Positions 29,824 to 38,707 of a stretch of DNA of 60,969 nt are shown in pieces. The notes below the pieces were generated by a model. The model saw only the letters and a program-made list of their open reading frames with translations. It did no database searches and was not told the DNA's origin. The first letter of the stretch is position 1; each line of letters opens with the position of its first letter. Source of the DNA: Ornatilinea sp. (lineage in GTDB: Bacteria > Chloroflexota > Anaerolineae > Anaerolineales > Anaerolineaceae); NCBI GenBank assembly GCA_018433975.1, contig JAHDQE010000012.1:1-60969 (forward strand), in the 5' to 3' direction. Both the position numbers and the translations under genes were made by a program.

Positions 29824-30621
29824 ATGAAGTCAATTGTAATCACCGGAAGTACCAGAGGGATTGGTTTTGGACTGGCTAAAGCGTTTTTAGAACGCGGTTG
29901 TACCGTAACAATCAGCGGAAGATCACAAAAAACCGTCGAGAAAGCCATGACAGAGCTCGCCCAACACTTCCCTATAGAACAAATTCACGGGGCACCCTGT
30001 GAGGTTTCAGATTTCGCCCAAACTCAAACATTATGGGAAAGCGCGGCAAGCCGCTTTGGACAAGTGGATATCTGGATCAACAACGCTGGAATTTCACACT
30101 CTCAGGATCTCTTCTGGAACATCCCGGCAGAAACCTTCCAATCCGTAGTCCAAACCAACCTGATCGGGGCAATGAATGGCTCAAAAACGGCCATTTCCGG
30201 AATGCTGCAACAGGGTACCGGCTCGCTATTCAACATGGAAGGGTTGGGAAGTGATGGACGCCAGGTTCAGGGGCTTTCAATATATGGCACCACAAAATAC
30301 GGGCTGCGCTATTTGAATAATACATTGATCCATGAGACAAAAGATACGGTTGTCAGAGTAGGGACATTAAGTCCGGGTATGGTGGTGACGGATCTGTTGG
30401 TTGGACATTCAGAGCGCACGCCAGAAGAATGGGAAAAAGCCAAACGAATTTTTAACATTCTGGCGGACCGGGTTGAAACCGTTACCCCCTGGCTCGCGGA
30501 TCAGGTCTTGAAAAACACAAAACACGGCGCCACAATCGCATGGCTTACTCCACCCAAAACCATCTGGCGGTTCCTTTCAGCACCTTTTTCCAGGCGAGAT
30601 CTCTTTAAAGAAGAGATTTAA
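29824..30621 (+). CDS. SDR oxidoreductase resembling chlorophyll b reductase (NOL/NYC1)
   Basis: 265-residue short-chain dehydrogenase. The NAD(P) motif TGSTRGIG is at residues 7-14, NNAG at 87-90, and the catalytic set Ser143, Tyr154, Lys158 is present. The stretch LFNMEGLGSDG...IYGTTKYGLR, the SPGMVVTDLL segment and the ending AIAWLTPPKTIWRFL strongly resemble plant chlorophyll(ide) b reductases NOL/NYC1. That includes the unusual 11-residue Ser-to-Tyr spacing. No pigment gene is nearby, so the substrate is probably something else. Divergent from hutU, apparently monocistronic. Confidence 0.85.
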   Translation: MKSIVITGSTRGIGFGLAKAFLERGCTVTISGRSQKTVEKAMTELAQHFPIEQIHGAPCEVSDFAQTQTLWESAASRFGQVDIWINNAGISHSQDLFWNIPAETFQSVVQTNLIGAMNGSKTAISGMLQQGTGSLFNMEGLGSDGRQVQGLSIYGTTKYGLRYLNNTLIHETKDTVVRVGTLSPGMVVTDLLVGHSERTPEEWEKAKRIFNILADRVETVTPWLADQVLKNTKHGATIAWLTPPKTIWRFLSAPFSRRDLFKEEI

Positions 30622-30785
30622 CACGAACTTATCGGCCGGGACTGTTGCACAGTAGAACAGCCCCGGTATGTTTTTTAAAATCCAAAATTCGGCATCTGGA
30701 GAAAGGGAAGCCCTGAAAGTTGCAGATTATTGCATGGTAAACAAGAATGAATCGATTGCGATAAAACAGCAGAAAACCGTTCGCA

Positions 30786-32330
30786 TCAGCGTTCTTTACC
30801 CGGCCCGGTATCCATTTGAATCGCTTTTAAAGCATGATGCGTCTGACGCAAAGTTTCAAACATGGGTTCATAAACATCGCGATATAAACGATCATACCAT
30901 TCCACTCGATCAGGCGCCGGTTCCAGACTCCGCTTCTCAAAACGCAGTGACCCAACTGCTTCCGCGGGACCGGAAAAAACTCCCGTACCAAGACCCGCCA
31001 AGAGCGCCGCGCCGGTCGCGCTGGCTTCCGGAAGTTCCGGAATCTGTATTGGAATACCCAAAACATCCGATTTCAACTGTGAGAGCAGATCCAGACGAGC
31101 TCCCCCACCTACCAGAATCAATTGGCTTATGCTTTGTTTACTGATCGCGGACATCTCCTCCATATTTTTCCTTAAGCAGAATGCAAGAGATTCTAAGAAG
31201 CCGCGGAAAATATCACCCTGATCGTGGTCCAATTTAATACCCACCATTGCTCCAAGGCTGGAGCGATCTCCCTCCGGTGAGCCTGCGCCATTCAGATGGG
31301 GCAACCAGACCGGCCCTGCCCGTTTTCCCACACCCATCCGAGCTCTGGTTTCCAGTTGTTCGTAGGGCAGCCGGTTCGAATCCGGCATTAATCCCGCCAA
31401 CTGCTTTGCAATCCACGCGATCCCTGCCCCCGCAGCTTTCAGTCCCCCCTTAAGGGTATAGAACCCCGGCAGCACATACGCATAACAGGCATAGGTCTGC
31501 TCCGCCATTTTCAAGCTGGTCAAAAATTCCGGCAGCAGCATTAACACAGCCTGCGCAGTACCGCTCGAATCAATCACCATTCCCGGTTGGTGCAGGCCGG
31601 CTGCAAACGCACCGCACAGATGATCATGTCCTCCCAGAGCGCAGGAAGTCCCTTCCGGAAGGCCGGTCACTTTATGTGCCTCTTCAGTCACTTTTCCCAC
31701 CACCGTTCCCCCGGGAAAAACGGGCGGCAATTGGCCCCGCTCCAGACCTACCAGGTTTAACATACGGTCCGACCAATTACGGCTGCCCTGATCAAAAAGC
31801 AGTGTTCGGGAAGCAATGGTATAATCCGTCGCCACTTCACCTGTTAACCGCCATAGAATATAATCCGGCAGTGAAAGCCACCGGTCCAGCCGCGCCGCGG
31901 CATCCGGCAAGTTATCCCGAATCCACATCCATTTTGTGACCCCAAACGACGTACTGACGCGCTGCCCGCTGATGGCATGCATTTCATCCAAAGAAAGCTG
32001 TTCTTCCCACCACGCTACCTGCGCTTCGGTACGGCGATCAAACCACGCAATCATGGGGTAAAGCGGATACATGTCCTTATCCATTGCAACCCCCACTTCG
32101 GCCATGCTGCTGATTCCAACCCCTTCAATATGCCGTCCCTTGATCACCGCACGCAAGCAGAATGTCACGGCATTCCACATCTCTTCCGGATCATGCTCGC
32201 TCCAACCGGACTGAGAGTGACGGACCGGGGTTGCCCGGGAAGCAATATCTACAACCTTTCCAACCCCCGTATCATATACGACTGCTTTGATGTTCGTTGT
32301 ACCCAAATCTATTCCAACCAGATAAGCCAT
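30786..32330 (-). CDS. FGGY family carbohydrate kinase
   Basis: 514-residue ATP-dependent sugar kinase of the hexokinase-actin fold. N-terminal phosphate-1 motif GIDLGTTNIKAVVYD, substrate-side AWFDRRTEAQVAW, GHDHLCGAFAAG in the middle, and the C-terminal adenosine motif LVGGGARLDLLSQLKSDVLGIPI. Length is normal for xylulose, gluconate or fucose kinases; the substrate cannot be told from the sequence and no sugar transporter or isomerase is adjacent. The ATG lacks a strong Shine-Dalgarno sequence. Confidence 0.88.
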   Translation of the reverse strand: MAYLVGIDLGTTNIKAVVYDTGVGKVVDIASRATPVRHSQSGWSEHDPEEMWNAVTFCLRAVIKGRHIEGVGISSMAEVGVAMDKDMYPLYPMIAWFDRRTEAQVAWWEEQLSLDEMHAISGQRVSTSFGVTKWMWIRDNLPDAAARLDRWLSLPDYILWRLTGEVATDYTIASRTLLFDQGSRNWSDRMLNLVGLERGQLPPVFPGGTVVGKVTEEAHKVTGLPEGTSCALGGHDHLCGAFAAGLHQPGMVIDSSGTAQAVLMLLPEFLTSLKMAEQTYACYAYVLPGFYTLKGGLKAAGAGIAWIAKQLAGLMPDSNRLPYEQLETRARMGVGKRAGPVWLPHLNGAGSPEGDRSSLGAMVGIKLDHDQGDIFRGFLESLAFCLRKNMEEMSAISKQSISQLILVGGGARLDLLSQLKSDVLGIPIQIPELPEASATGAALLAGLGTGVFSGPAEAVGSLRFEKRSLEPAPDRVEWYDRLYRDVYEPMFETLRQTHHALKAIQMDTGPGKER

Positions 32331-32471
32331 TTAACACCACAGTAAACTTCAATGATCGATTTAATTCATACCATTTTATCAGGTAAGCAAGTCTGGAACC
32401 CCGCAAATTAAAAATTATCGAAGAGAGAAACCCTTCGATAATTTTCTTATTTATAGCTACACCGGATTTTT

Positions 32472-32909
32472 TCACTTACCGATCGATAAAATCAGGTCTT
32501 CCAATCCCCGAATGGTCTGTTTCTGAAGATAGATCACATTTCTTAAAACATCCCCTATCGAAATCATACCAATTACGCGGTCATCCTCCACAACAGGCAG
32601 ATGCCTCACACGCTTTTCGGTCATCAATGTCATCACTTCATGCACGGTTTGATCCGGATGAACGCTGAACACTTTTTCGGTCATAATTTCGCGAACCGTG
32701 ATTTCTTTCGACGCTCTGCCTTGAAGCACAACTTTTCGAGCATAGTCTCTTTCGGATAAAACACCCAAGAGTTTTTCTCCTTCCATCACCAGTAGCGCTC
32801 CCACATCCTTTTCTGCCATCAATCGAAGCGCTTCAAGCACCACAACGTTCGGAGAAATAGCCCAGACATCGAATCCCTTTACCTCCAAGATGTGTCTGAC
32901 GGTATTCAT
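32472..32909 (-). CDS. CBS-domain pair protein
   Basis: 145-residue protein made of two CBS motifs (about residues 8-60 and 75-130) that form one Bateman module. The repeated V.EALRLMAEKDVGALLVME...GVLSERDYARKV and VHEVMTLMTEKRVRHLPVVEDDRVIGMISIGDVL show the fold. Such stand-alone proteins sense adenine nucleotides or redox state in other species. The ATG at 32909 is preferred over an upstream TTG because of AGGAGG. Downstream of the 33032 gene, probably separate. Confidence 0.88.
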   Translation of the reverse strand: MNTVRHILEVKGFDVWAISPNVVVLEALRLMAEKDVGALLVMEGEKLLGVLSERDYARKVVLQGRASKEITVREIMTEKVFSVHPDQTVHEVMTLMTEKRVRHLPVVEDDRVIGMISIGDVLRNVIYLQKQTIRGLEDLILSIGK

Positions 32910-33031
32910 GGTCAACCTCCTGCCCCATTTTTCATTCCAACCTTCTCAACAATTTAAGAAATCGTTGGTGTTCCTAAAAAACAGTCCCGGCGGCACTCTC
33001 CTGAGCCGTCCATCTTCTTCACACAGACCTC

Positions 33032-33574
33032 CTAATGCGCTCTGGGGGGGACAAATGAATCGTCAATTTTCCAACTATCCTTTTTAAAAAGCAATTTTGC
33101 CAACGGAATACCCTGTCGTTTTCCATGTGGAGTCCAGCAGCCTTCTTCCGTTTGTCGTTCGGCCCAGGCTTCTTCAGTCATAAAGATCAATTCATAGCCT
33201 TCTTCAATTCGAGAATTTTCAAACTTCTCTTGATCACCAAAAGGCACCGGAACGCGATCTCTGGAACGCTCCACGTACCGCACGATCAAATAGCATGGTT
33301 CCTGATCCACCGGCCAATGAAGCTCAACCGGTTCTTCAATGAAAATTTCATCTCCCACACAATCCAAAGCATAGCCGGGGTTAACTACGACCAACCCGTT
33401 TTGAAAAGCCACGTCCAGACCTGCCACAATTCCCGAGCCGTGTAAATTGCGATTGTGACGGCGCGCCTTCCTTAAGAAATATTCCTGCTCAGCCGCCAAA
33501 TCCTCCGGCGAAATAATCTGTCCATTAAAATAGCGAGCTCGCTTAATCGATTCTTTCGCATTAAATCCTCGCAT
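33032..33574 (-). CDS. Conserved protein of unknown function (RYFNGQ/HNRxLHG type)
   Basis: 180 residues without signal peptide or membrane helix. The opening RARYFNGQIISPEDLAAEQEYFLRKARRHNRNLHGSGIVAGLDV has the pattern RYFxGQ..t..DL..EQxY...RRHNRxLHGxGIVxGL, which I have seen in bacterial proteins near phage-tail-like or secreted structures. A beta-rich middle follows (YALDCVGDEIFIEEPVEL). SD AGGAGGTAA is strong. It lies 108 bp downstream of a C1 protease on the same strand. Role unknown. Confidence 0.7.
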   Translation of the reverse strand: MRGFNAKESIKRARYFNGQIISPEDLAAEQEYFLRKARRHNRNLHGSGIVAGLDVAFQNGLVVVNPGYALDCVGDEIFIEEPVELHWPVDQEPCYLIVRYVERSRDRVPVPFGDQEKFENSRIEEGYELIFMTEEAWAERQTEEGCWTPHGKRQGIPLAKLLFKKDSWKIDDSFVPPRAH

Positions 33575-33682
33575 CGTTGAATTACCTCCTATATATGCAT
33601 AGTAATGTACAAAATTTCATTTTTGATCCGTACAAATTCATTGTAGCAGACCACAAGGTAATTCCGCTATATTTTGTCCTAT

Positions 33683-34600
33683 TTATAAGCCAAAATTCCC
33701 CAATTCAATCCATTCATTTTTCAAGAGAGACCACCAATCCACAGCCAGACCATTTAAAACATACTCATAAGGCAGCCAACCGTATCCTCCTTCGCCCCAA
33801 TCTTTTCCCCAGGAATTCCGGATCAGAAGTGCGCCTTTTGTCCCTTTACTTCCGGAAGTCTCATTGGTAATTTTCATCCGGTCGTCAAATCCAACCGCAA
33901 CAACAGCATGCCCCCCGCGCACCCGCTCGCCGGATGAAGGGAACGGGATTTTTCCCGTTTCCGTTGCCTGATCAATTGAGCTGTAGACCGTGAAACCAAA
34001 CATGGATGGCAGACCAGCAGCCAGATATGCTTTGATCCGGCTCAATAAGGTTTTATTCGTTGTCAACGGTAAATCTAAGCGGTAATACTGGATTGTCCGA
34101 AAATTTTGAGCAAAGGCATAACAAAAGGCTGGCGGCTCCTGATCAAATTCTTGAATATCATAAGGCCAGTATTCTTCTGGTGGAATGCCAAACAACCGCA
34201 TGGCGCCCATGGTCGTGCGCAAGTAAGCCCCACGATCCCCGCTCCAGCTCAACAAGTTGCGTGTCACTTTGTAAAGGAACAACCGTGAAGCATCAATGTG
34301 CCGTCCAGATGCCTGCCGTTCGAAGTATTCAACCAGGCCTACCCCTGCCTGTGCCGTGCAAGAGCCCAGCATTCCCTGATCTTCAATTTCCGAAAACTTT
34401 TCCCTTAAATCCTTGCTGTCAGGGATCTCCAATTTAGAAGGCTCCAGCACCCCCACTTCAGACAGCATATCCTTGATGGATCCTTTTTCTCCGGCCTGCT
34501 TTAAGCCAAGAGAAACCTGATCCGTCTCGACCGAATAATCACGAAAATCAGGGTAATCCGGCACCCATCCCATCGCATAGTTCTTTTTGTAATCTACCAT
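33683..34600 (-). CDS. Papain-like (C1A family) cysteine peptidase, no signal peptide
   Basis: 305 residues with a complete papain active site: oxyanion Gln75 (DQGMLGSC), nucleophile Cys81, His231 (RGGHAVVAVGF) and Asn262 (IRNSWGKDWGEGGYGWLPYEY). The first 60 residues are a short pro-like segment (GWVPDYPDFRDYS) without a signal peptide, so it is predicted to be cytoplasmic. The start was chosen for GAAGGAGG; a start 17 codons upstream lacks a site. Neighbours are a DUF5661 protein and an RYFNGQ-type protein. Substrate unknown. Confidence 0.9.
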   Translation of the reverse strand: MVDYKKNYAMGWVPDYPDFRDYSVETDQVSLGLKQAGEKGSIKDMLSEVGVLEPSKLEIPDSKDLREKFSEIEDQGMLGSCTAQAGVGLVEYFERQASGRHIDASRLFLYKVTRNLLSWSGDRGAYLRTTMGAMRLFGIPPEEYWPYDIQEFDQEPPAFCYAFAQNFRTIQYYRLDLPLTTNKTLLSRIKAYLAAGLPSMFGFTVYSSIDQATETGKIPFPSSGERVRGGHAVVAVGFDDRMKITNETSGSKGTKGALLIRNSWGKDWGEGGYGWLPYEYVLNGLAVDWWSLLKNEWIELGNFGL

Positions 34601-34652
34601 TTCATCCTCCTTCACTGATTCGTACCCGGGACAATTCAGAACATCCAACAAA

Positions 34653-34681
34653 AAACCGCTCGCAAAAAAGCGAACGGTTTA
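34653..34681 (-). terminator. Intrinsic terminator between the DUF5661 and peptidase genes
   Basis: On the minus strand AAACCGTTCGC and GCGAGCGGTTT form a stem (one G-T pair) around TTTTTT, and the 3' arm continues in T residues. It ends the DUF5661 transcript before the peptidase gene. Confidence 0.8.
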
Positions 34682-34798
34682 GTATGTATTCAAAAATGTG
34701 ACTGTAGTCTACAATACAGCCTTACCGTGATTAATGATGTCTTACGGGTACAGGTATTTATTCACAGTATAAAGAACTAAACAGAGAGCGTCAAGTGG

Positions 34799-35245
34799 TT
34801 AACCCTGTAATTCCAACTGTTCTTTTTCGGATTCATTTAATATCTTTCTGGCTTCTGCCAGTTTAATATTCACCTGCTTGATCTTTTCAGGATTTTTTCG
34901 AAGAATAGCCTTCAGTAAATCCCCTTCCAGTTCGGCGACTTCCAATCGTTTATAATAGTCCAATGTTTCTTTGAAATGTGCCAGAACAATTTTCCCCGTC
35001 AAGAGCGGATGATTGTTCGTCACATTACTGTCCGGGAAAACCACCCCATGCTCAAGCTCCACTTCCAGTCCCTGGAGAAAATCTTCATCACCGATTTTCA
35101 TGTCTTTGACATCCAGTTCTTTAAGAATCACGCGGGCTTCTTCAAGCTGCACATGGTTGTCCATCAGCGCAGTCCAATCCCGTATACCCAACTCTTTGCA
35201 AACCCGTTTCACCTCTTCTAAGGTTACATATTCCGGAATATTCAT
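34799..35245 (-). CDS. DUF5661 family protein
   Basis: 148 residues, soluble and helical. The motif LQGLEVELEHGVVFPDSNVTNNHPLLTGKIVLAHFKETLDYYKRL fits DUF5661 (ELEHG...TNVTNDDPLLTGKIALAHL..PDYYTRL), where the His, Asp and Glu residues suggest a metal or nucleic-acid role that has not been shown. A C-terminal helix follows. The start MNIPEYVTLEE has AGGAGG; an upstream in-frame start does not. Function unknown. Confidence 0.78.
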   Translation of the reverse strand: MNIPEYVTLEEVKRVCKELGIRDWTALMDNHVQLEEARVILKELDVKDMKIGDEDFLQGLEVELEHGVVFPDSNVTNNHPLLTGKIVLAHFKETLDYYKRLEVAELEGDLLKAILRKNPEKIKQVNIKLAEARKILNESEKEQLELQG

Positions 35246-35383
35246 AATTTCCTCCTGATGATATTGATAAATTGAGTATACACCCGGCAGACCCATCAGT
35301 TAAGAGGTGAGTTTAACGAACATAAGCTGGTTGATGTGATATCAACCAGCTCACCATCGGGAAAATCTTTTCGGGCACACCCA

Positions 35384-36409
35384 TTATTTCATAAAATCTT
35401 CCGCAAAATGACAGGCAACCTGATGGCCCGGTAACAGTTCCCGCAATTGAGGCTCTTCCTGAGAACAGATATCCTGAGCAAATGGACAGCGTGGATGAAA
35501 CCGGCAGCCTGAAGGGGGGCGGATCGGATTTGGAATTTCACCTTTGGGCATGGGCTGCGTACGGCGCTCATGCGGATCGGGCACCGGGACCGCAGCCAGA
35601 AGCGCCTGGGTATACGGATGCAGCGGTACAGAATACACATCCCTCAAATCACCCATTTCCGCGATCCTTCCCAAATAGAGAATACCAATCTGGTCGCAGA
35701 TGTATTTGGCAGTTGCCAGGTCATGGGTAATGAAGAGATAGGTCAGGTTGAATTCTTTTTTCAATTGGATCATCAAATCCAACAGCAAAGCCCGTACACT
35801 GACATCCGCCATTGCGATCGGCTCATCCGCCAACACCAGATCGGGTTTGGTGATCAACGCCCGGGCAATCACCACCCGCTGGCGCTGACCGCCTGAAATT
35901 TGATGAGGGAATTTATTGAAGTAAAACCTAGCAGGGGTTAAACCCACTTTTTCCATCATTTCCAGCGCAATATCCCGATGCTGTTCCGCAGACTCCGGGT
36001 AATGTATCTTAAGACCCTGCATGATCGCTTCTCCCAAAGACATACGGGGATTCAGCGAAGCCAGTGGATCCTGAAAAATCACCTGCATCCGTCGTCGCAG
36101 CTTACGCAGGTCCTCTGATCCTAAAGCAGATATATCCATGCCGTCAAAGTACACTTCCCCCTCTGTTTTCTCTTCAAGCCCAATCGTCACCCGTCCAATC
36201 GTGGTCTTTCCACTACCGCTTTCACCTGCCAGGCCCAAAACTTCGCCCCGCCGGATTTTAAAGCTCACACCATCTACTGCACGGACATAGTCCAATTGTT
36301 TCGAAAACATTTGATCAATAAAGCTGGTTTGTACCGGGAACCATTTTTTCAGGTCTCGAACTTCAACCAGATATTCATCACTTGGGGTATTCAATGTTTT
36401 TTCGCTCAT
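35384..36409 (-). CDS. Oligopeptide-type ABC importer ATPase (OppF/DppF class)
   Basis: 341 residues. Walker A GESGSGKTT, Q loop FQDPLASLNPR, signature ISGGQRQRVVIARAL, Walker B LVLADEPIAMADVS and switch His in FITHDLATAKY. The usual DEPVSALDVS reads DEPIAMADVS here. The C-terminal oligopeptide domain has [19 protein letters not shown] and a fourth Cys (HQVACHF), the set that holds an iron-sulfur cluster in some Dpp/Opp ATPases. Last gene of the five-gene importer operon; its start overlaps the previous stop by four bases. Confidence 0.94.
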   Translation of the reverse strand: MSEKTLNTPSDEYLVEVRDLKKWFPVQTSFIDQMFSKQLDYVRAVDGVSFKIRRGEVLGLAGESGSGKTTIGRVTIGLEEKTEGEVYFDGMDISALGSEDLRKLRRRMQVIFQDPLASLNPRMSLGEAIMQGLKIHYPESAEQHRDIALEMMEKVGLTPARFYFNKFPHQISGGQRQRVVIARALITKPDLVLADEPIAMADVSVRALLLDLMIQLKKEFNLTYLFITHDLATAKYICDQIGILYLGRIAEMGDLRDVYSVPLHPYTQALLAAVPVPDPHERRTQPMPKGEIPNPIRPPSGCRFHPRCPFAQDICSQEEPQLRELLPGHQVACHFAEDFMK

Positions 36410-37419
36410 TCGGCCACCTCAATCGTTGGAGTTTCTTTGTCGGGGTGATCCTGATACAACCAGCATTTTACAAATCGACCTGGAACTACCTCCTGAAAGG
36501 CAGGTTCGTTTTGTTCACAGATCGACATTGCCACAGGACAACGCGGATGGAACCGGCAACCGCTGGGAGGATGGGTCAGATTTGGGGGTTCACCACCCAT
36601 TTTGTAAAGTTCTTCCCGCTCATCCAGTTTAATATTAGGAACCGACTGCAATAATCCCTGAGTATAGGGGTGAAGTGGATGATCAAAAATCTCTTCAACC
36701 GGTCCCAACTCGACAACATGACCGGCATACATTACAGCCACGCGATCGGAAAGTTCCGCAACCAGCGCGATGTTGTGTGTAATCACCAACAGCGTAACGC
36801 CAAATTCATCCCGGATTTCTTTTAACTGGTCAGCCAGTTTTGCTTCCACGATCACATCCAGAGAAGTGGTCGCCTCATCCGCGACAATCAAATTAGCATT
36901 CAAGACCAGACCCAGGCCAACCATTACACGCTGACGCATTCCGCCAGAAAGCTGGTGGGGATAACTGTTTATGCGCCTCTTCTGGATACCCAGTCTTTGC
37001 ATCAATATTTTAGCCCGCTCAAGAGCATTCTCGATCGCAGTTTTTGGTTCGTGAACCTGAATAGCTTCTACAATATGTTCATCCACTCGCTGCACAGGGT
37101 TCAGAGAAGTCATCGGATCTTGAAAAATCATACTGATTTTGCGGCCGCGGAAATCCCTCATCTGGTCTTCATTGTAGGCCATGATATCCTCACCTTCAAA
37201 GATAAGCTGACCTCCACTGATCCAACCCGGAGGCTGGATCATCCGCATCAGGGCTTTCCCCATGGTGCTTTTTCCACAACCGCTCTCGCCCACCAGACCT
37301 AAAATTTCGCCTCTAAAAATATCAAACGAAACGCTGTCTACTGCGCTGACCGGACCAAGTCGGGTTTCATAAGTCACTGACAGGTCTTTAACCTGCATCA
37401 ACACTTCTTTTTCATCCAT
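36406..37419 (-). CDS. Oligopeptide-type ABC importer ATPase (OppD/DppD class)
   Basis: 337 residues, partner of the following ATPase. Walker [11 protein letters not shown] loop [11 protein letters not shown], signature [15 protein letters not shown], Walker [14 protein letters not shown], switch His VITHNIALV. The C-terminal domain [15 protein letters not shown]...VKCW keeps the four cysteines of the oligopeptide ATPase family. It follows the permease by three bases and overlaps the next ATPase by four, indicating tight coupling. Confidence 0.94.
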   Translation of the reverse strand: MDEKEVLMQVKDLSVTYETRLGPVSAVDSVSFDIFRGEILGLVGESGCGKSTMGKALMRMIQPPGWISGGQLIFEGEDIMAYNEDQMRDFRGRKISMIFQDPMTSLNPVQRVDEHIVEAIQVHEPKTAIENALERAKILMQRLGIQKRRINSYPHQLSGGMRQRVMVGLGLVLNANLIVADEATTSLDVIVEAKLADQLKEIRDEFGVTLLVITHNIALVAELSDRVAVMYAGHVVELGPVEEIFDHPLHPYTQGLLQSVPNIKLDEREELYKMGGEPPNLTHPPSGCRFHPRCPVAMSICEQNEPAFQEVVPGRFVKCWLYQDHPDKETPTIEVAE

Positions 37420-37422
37420 AAG

Positions 37423-38676
37423 CTACCGCTCCGCAAGGCGAGGATTTAAAATTTCGGAAAGACTTTCACCCAGCATACTGAAGGAAAGCGTGACCATGGT
37501 CACCATCAAACCGGGATAAGTAATCAGCCACCAGGCACGGCGCAGGTAATCCTGTCCACGTGCCAGGTCGATGCCCCAATCGGGAGTATCCGGCGGTAAA
37601 CCAAATCCCAGGAAGCTCAATCCTGCCTCAGTCAATATTGCATCTCCCACATTCACAGAAAAAATGATCACAACGGAAGGAATTACATTGGGGAAGATGT
37701 ATTTTGTCAAAATCGTAAACCAGCTTGTTCCCAGGCTGCGTGCCGCTTCAACATAAAGTTCTTCTTTCACTTGCAGAGTTTGGCCCCGCACAATTCTGAA
37801 ATAAGTCGGCACATACAACACAGCAATGGAAACAATAATATTCCCTATACCTGGCCCTAAAACAGCTGCAATGGAAATGGCCAGGATCAATCCGGGAAAA
37901 GAGTACAGACTATCCATTAGGAGGGTCAGTATCCGGTCAAAAGGTCCGCCCACAAAACCGCTGACCAGACCCAAAGGGACACCCAGGACAAACGAGGCCA
38001 GCGCGGAGCTGATGCCCACAATCAGGGCAATCCGGGTACCCCAGATAATCCGGCTGAAAACATCCTGCCCAATCTGGTTGGTGCCCATCACAAAACCTGA
38101 GCTGCCCTGCTCCCGAAGCGTTCCGGCAACCTGCAAATCCGAAAACACATCCAGAGAATCCCCCAACGCATCCGGCGCAACCACAAAGCCATCCAGATCC
38201 CCGGTCTCTAATGCAGCCAACCCTTCTTCCAGCGTTTCATAACGCCGCTGCCGGGGCTGGTAACGCACCCCTTCTGGCGCGGTGTCATTTAACTCGGTGA
38301 GAACCTCACGCAACGCCTGGCTGGCCGGGCTGCCAATGATAAAACCGATGTTATTGGTTTTATCGGCAATATCAACAAGGGTAATTTTTCCTTTTTCAAC
38401 TTGTGACACCAGCACATATTCAGAAGCCGCCTGACCCGGTTCCAGCAGGGAAGGACCAACCTCCGCCTTAGGGTCATAAGGAGCAAACCACTGCGGGAAA
38501 ACCCCTACAAATATAATAAAAAGCAGTAAAACACCGCTGATCGCGACAAACCACCAATCGCCCCCATACCATTTTCGTGCCAGAAACAAGCGTCGAACAA
38601 ATCCAACGCGGTCCAGGTCCAGCATCCACTCCGGTACTTCCTCAGACGATGATGTAATATTCTTTTCAGATTCCAT
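37423..38676 (-). CDS. Oligopeptide-type ABC importer permease (OppC class) with an extra extracytoplasmic domain
   Basis: 417 residues, about 110 longer than usual OppC/DppC. After the first membrane helix (about 42-60) and FAPYDPKAEVG, an insertion of about 115 residues (roughly 80-196) precedes the conserved GTNQIGQDVFSRIIWGTRIAL. Part of it, IGFIIGSPASQALREVL and YETLEEGLAALETGDLDGFVV, resembles a lobe of amino-acid-type solute-binding proteins. The rest is a normal permease with the EAA loop EAARSLGTSW and the end GESLSEILNPRL. It would face outward, where it could touch substrate or the binding protein. Confidence 0.9.
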   Translation of the reverse strand: MESEKNITSSSEEVPEWMLDLDRVGFVRRLFLARKWYGGDWWFVAISGVLLLFIIFVGVFPQWFAPYDPKAEVGPSLLEPGQAASEYVLVSQVEKGKITLVDIADKTNNIGFIIGSPASQALREVLTELNDTAPEGVRYQPRQRRYETLEEGLAALETGDLDGFVVAPDALGDSLDVFSDLQVAGTLREQGSSGFVMGTNQIGQDVFSRIIWGTRIALIVGISSALASFVLGVPLGLVSGFVGGPFDRILTLLMDSLYSFPGLILAISIAAVLGPGIGNIIVSIAVLYVPTYFRIVRGQTLQVKEELYVEAARSLGTSWFTILTKYIFPNVIPSVVIIFSVNVGDAILTEAGLSFLGFGLPPDTPDWGIDLARGQDYLRRAWWLITYPGLMVTMVTLSFSMLGESLSEILNPRLAER

Positions 38677-38707
38677 AAATTATCTCTCAAATTCTACAAC
38701 GCAGATG

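Noticed and set aside
30668..31144. 158-codon plus-strand frame near the FGGY kinase
   Set aside because: Most of it is antisense to the kinase gene and it has no start signal.
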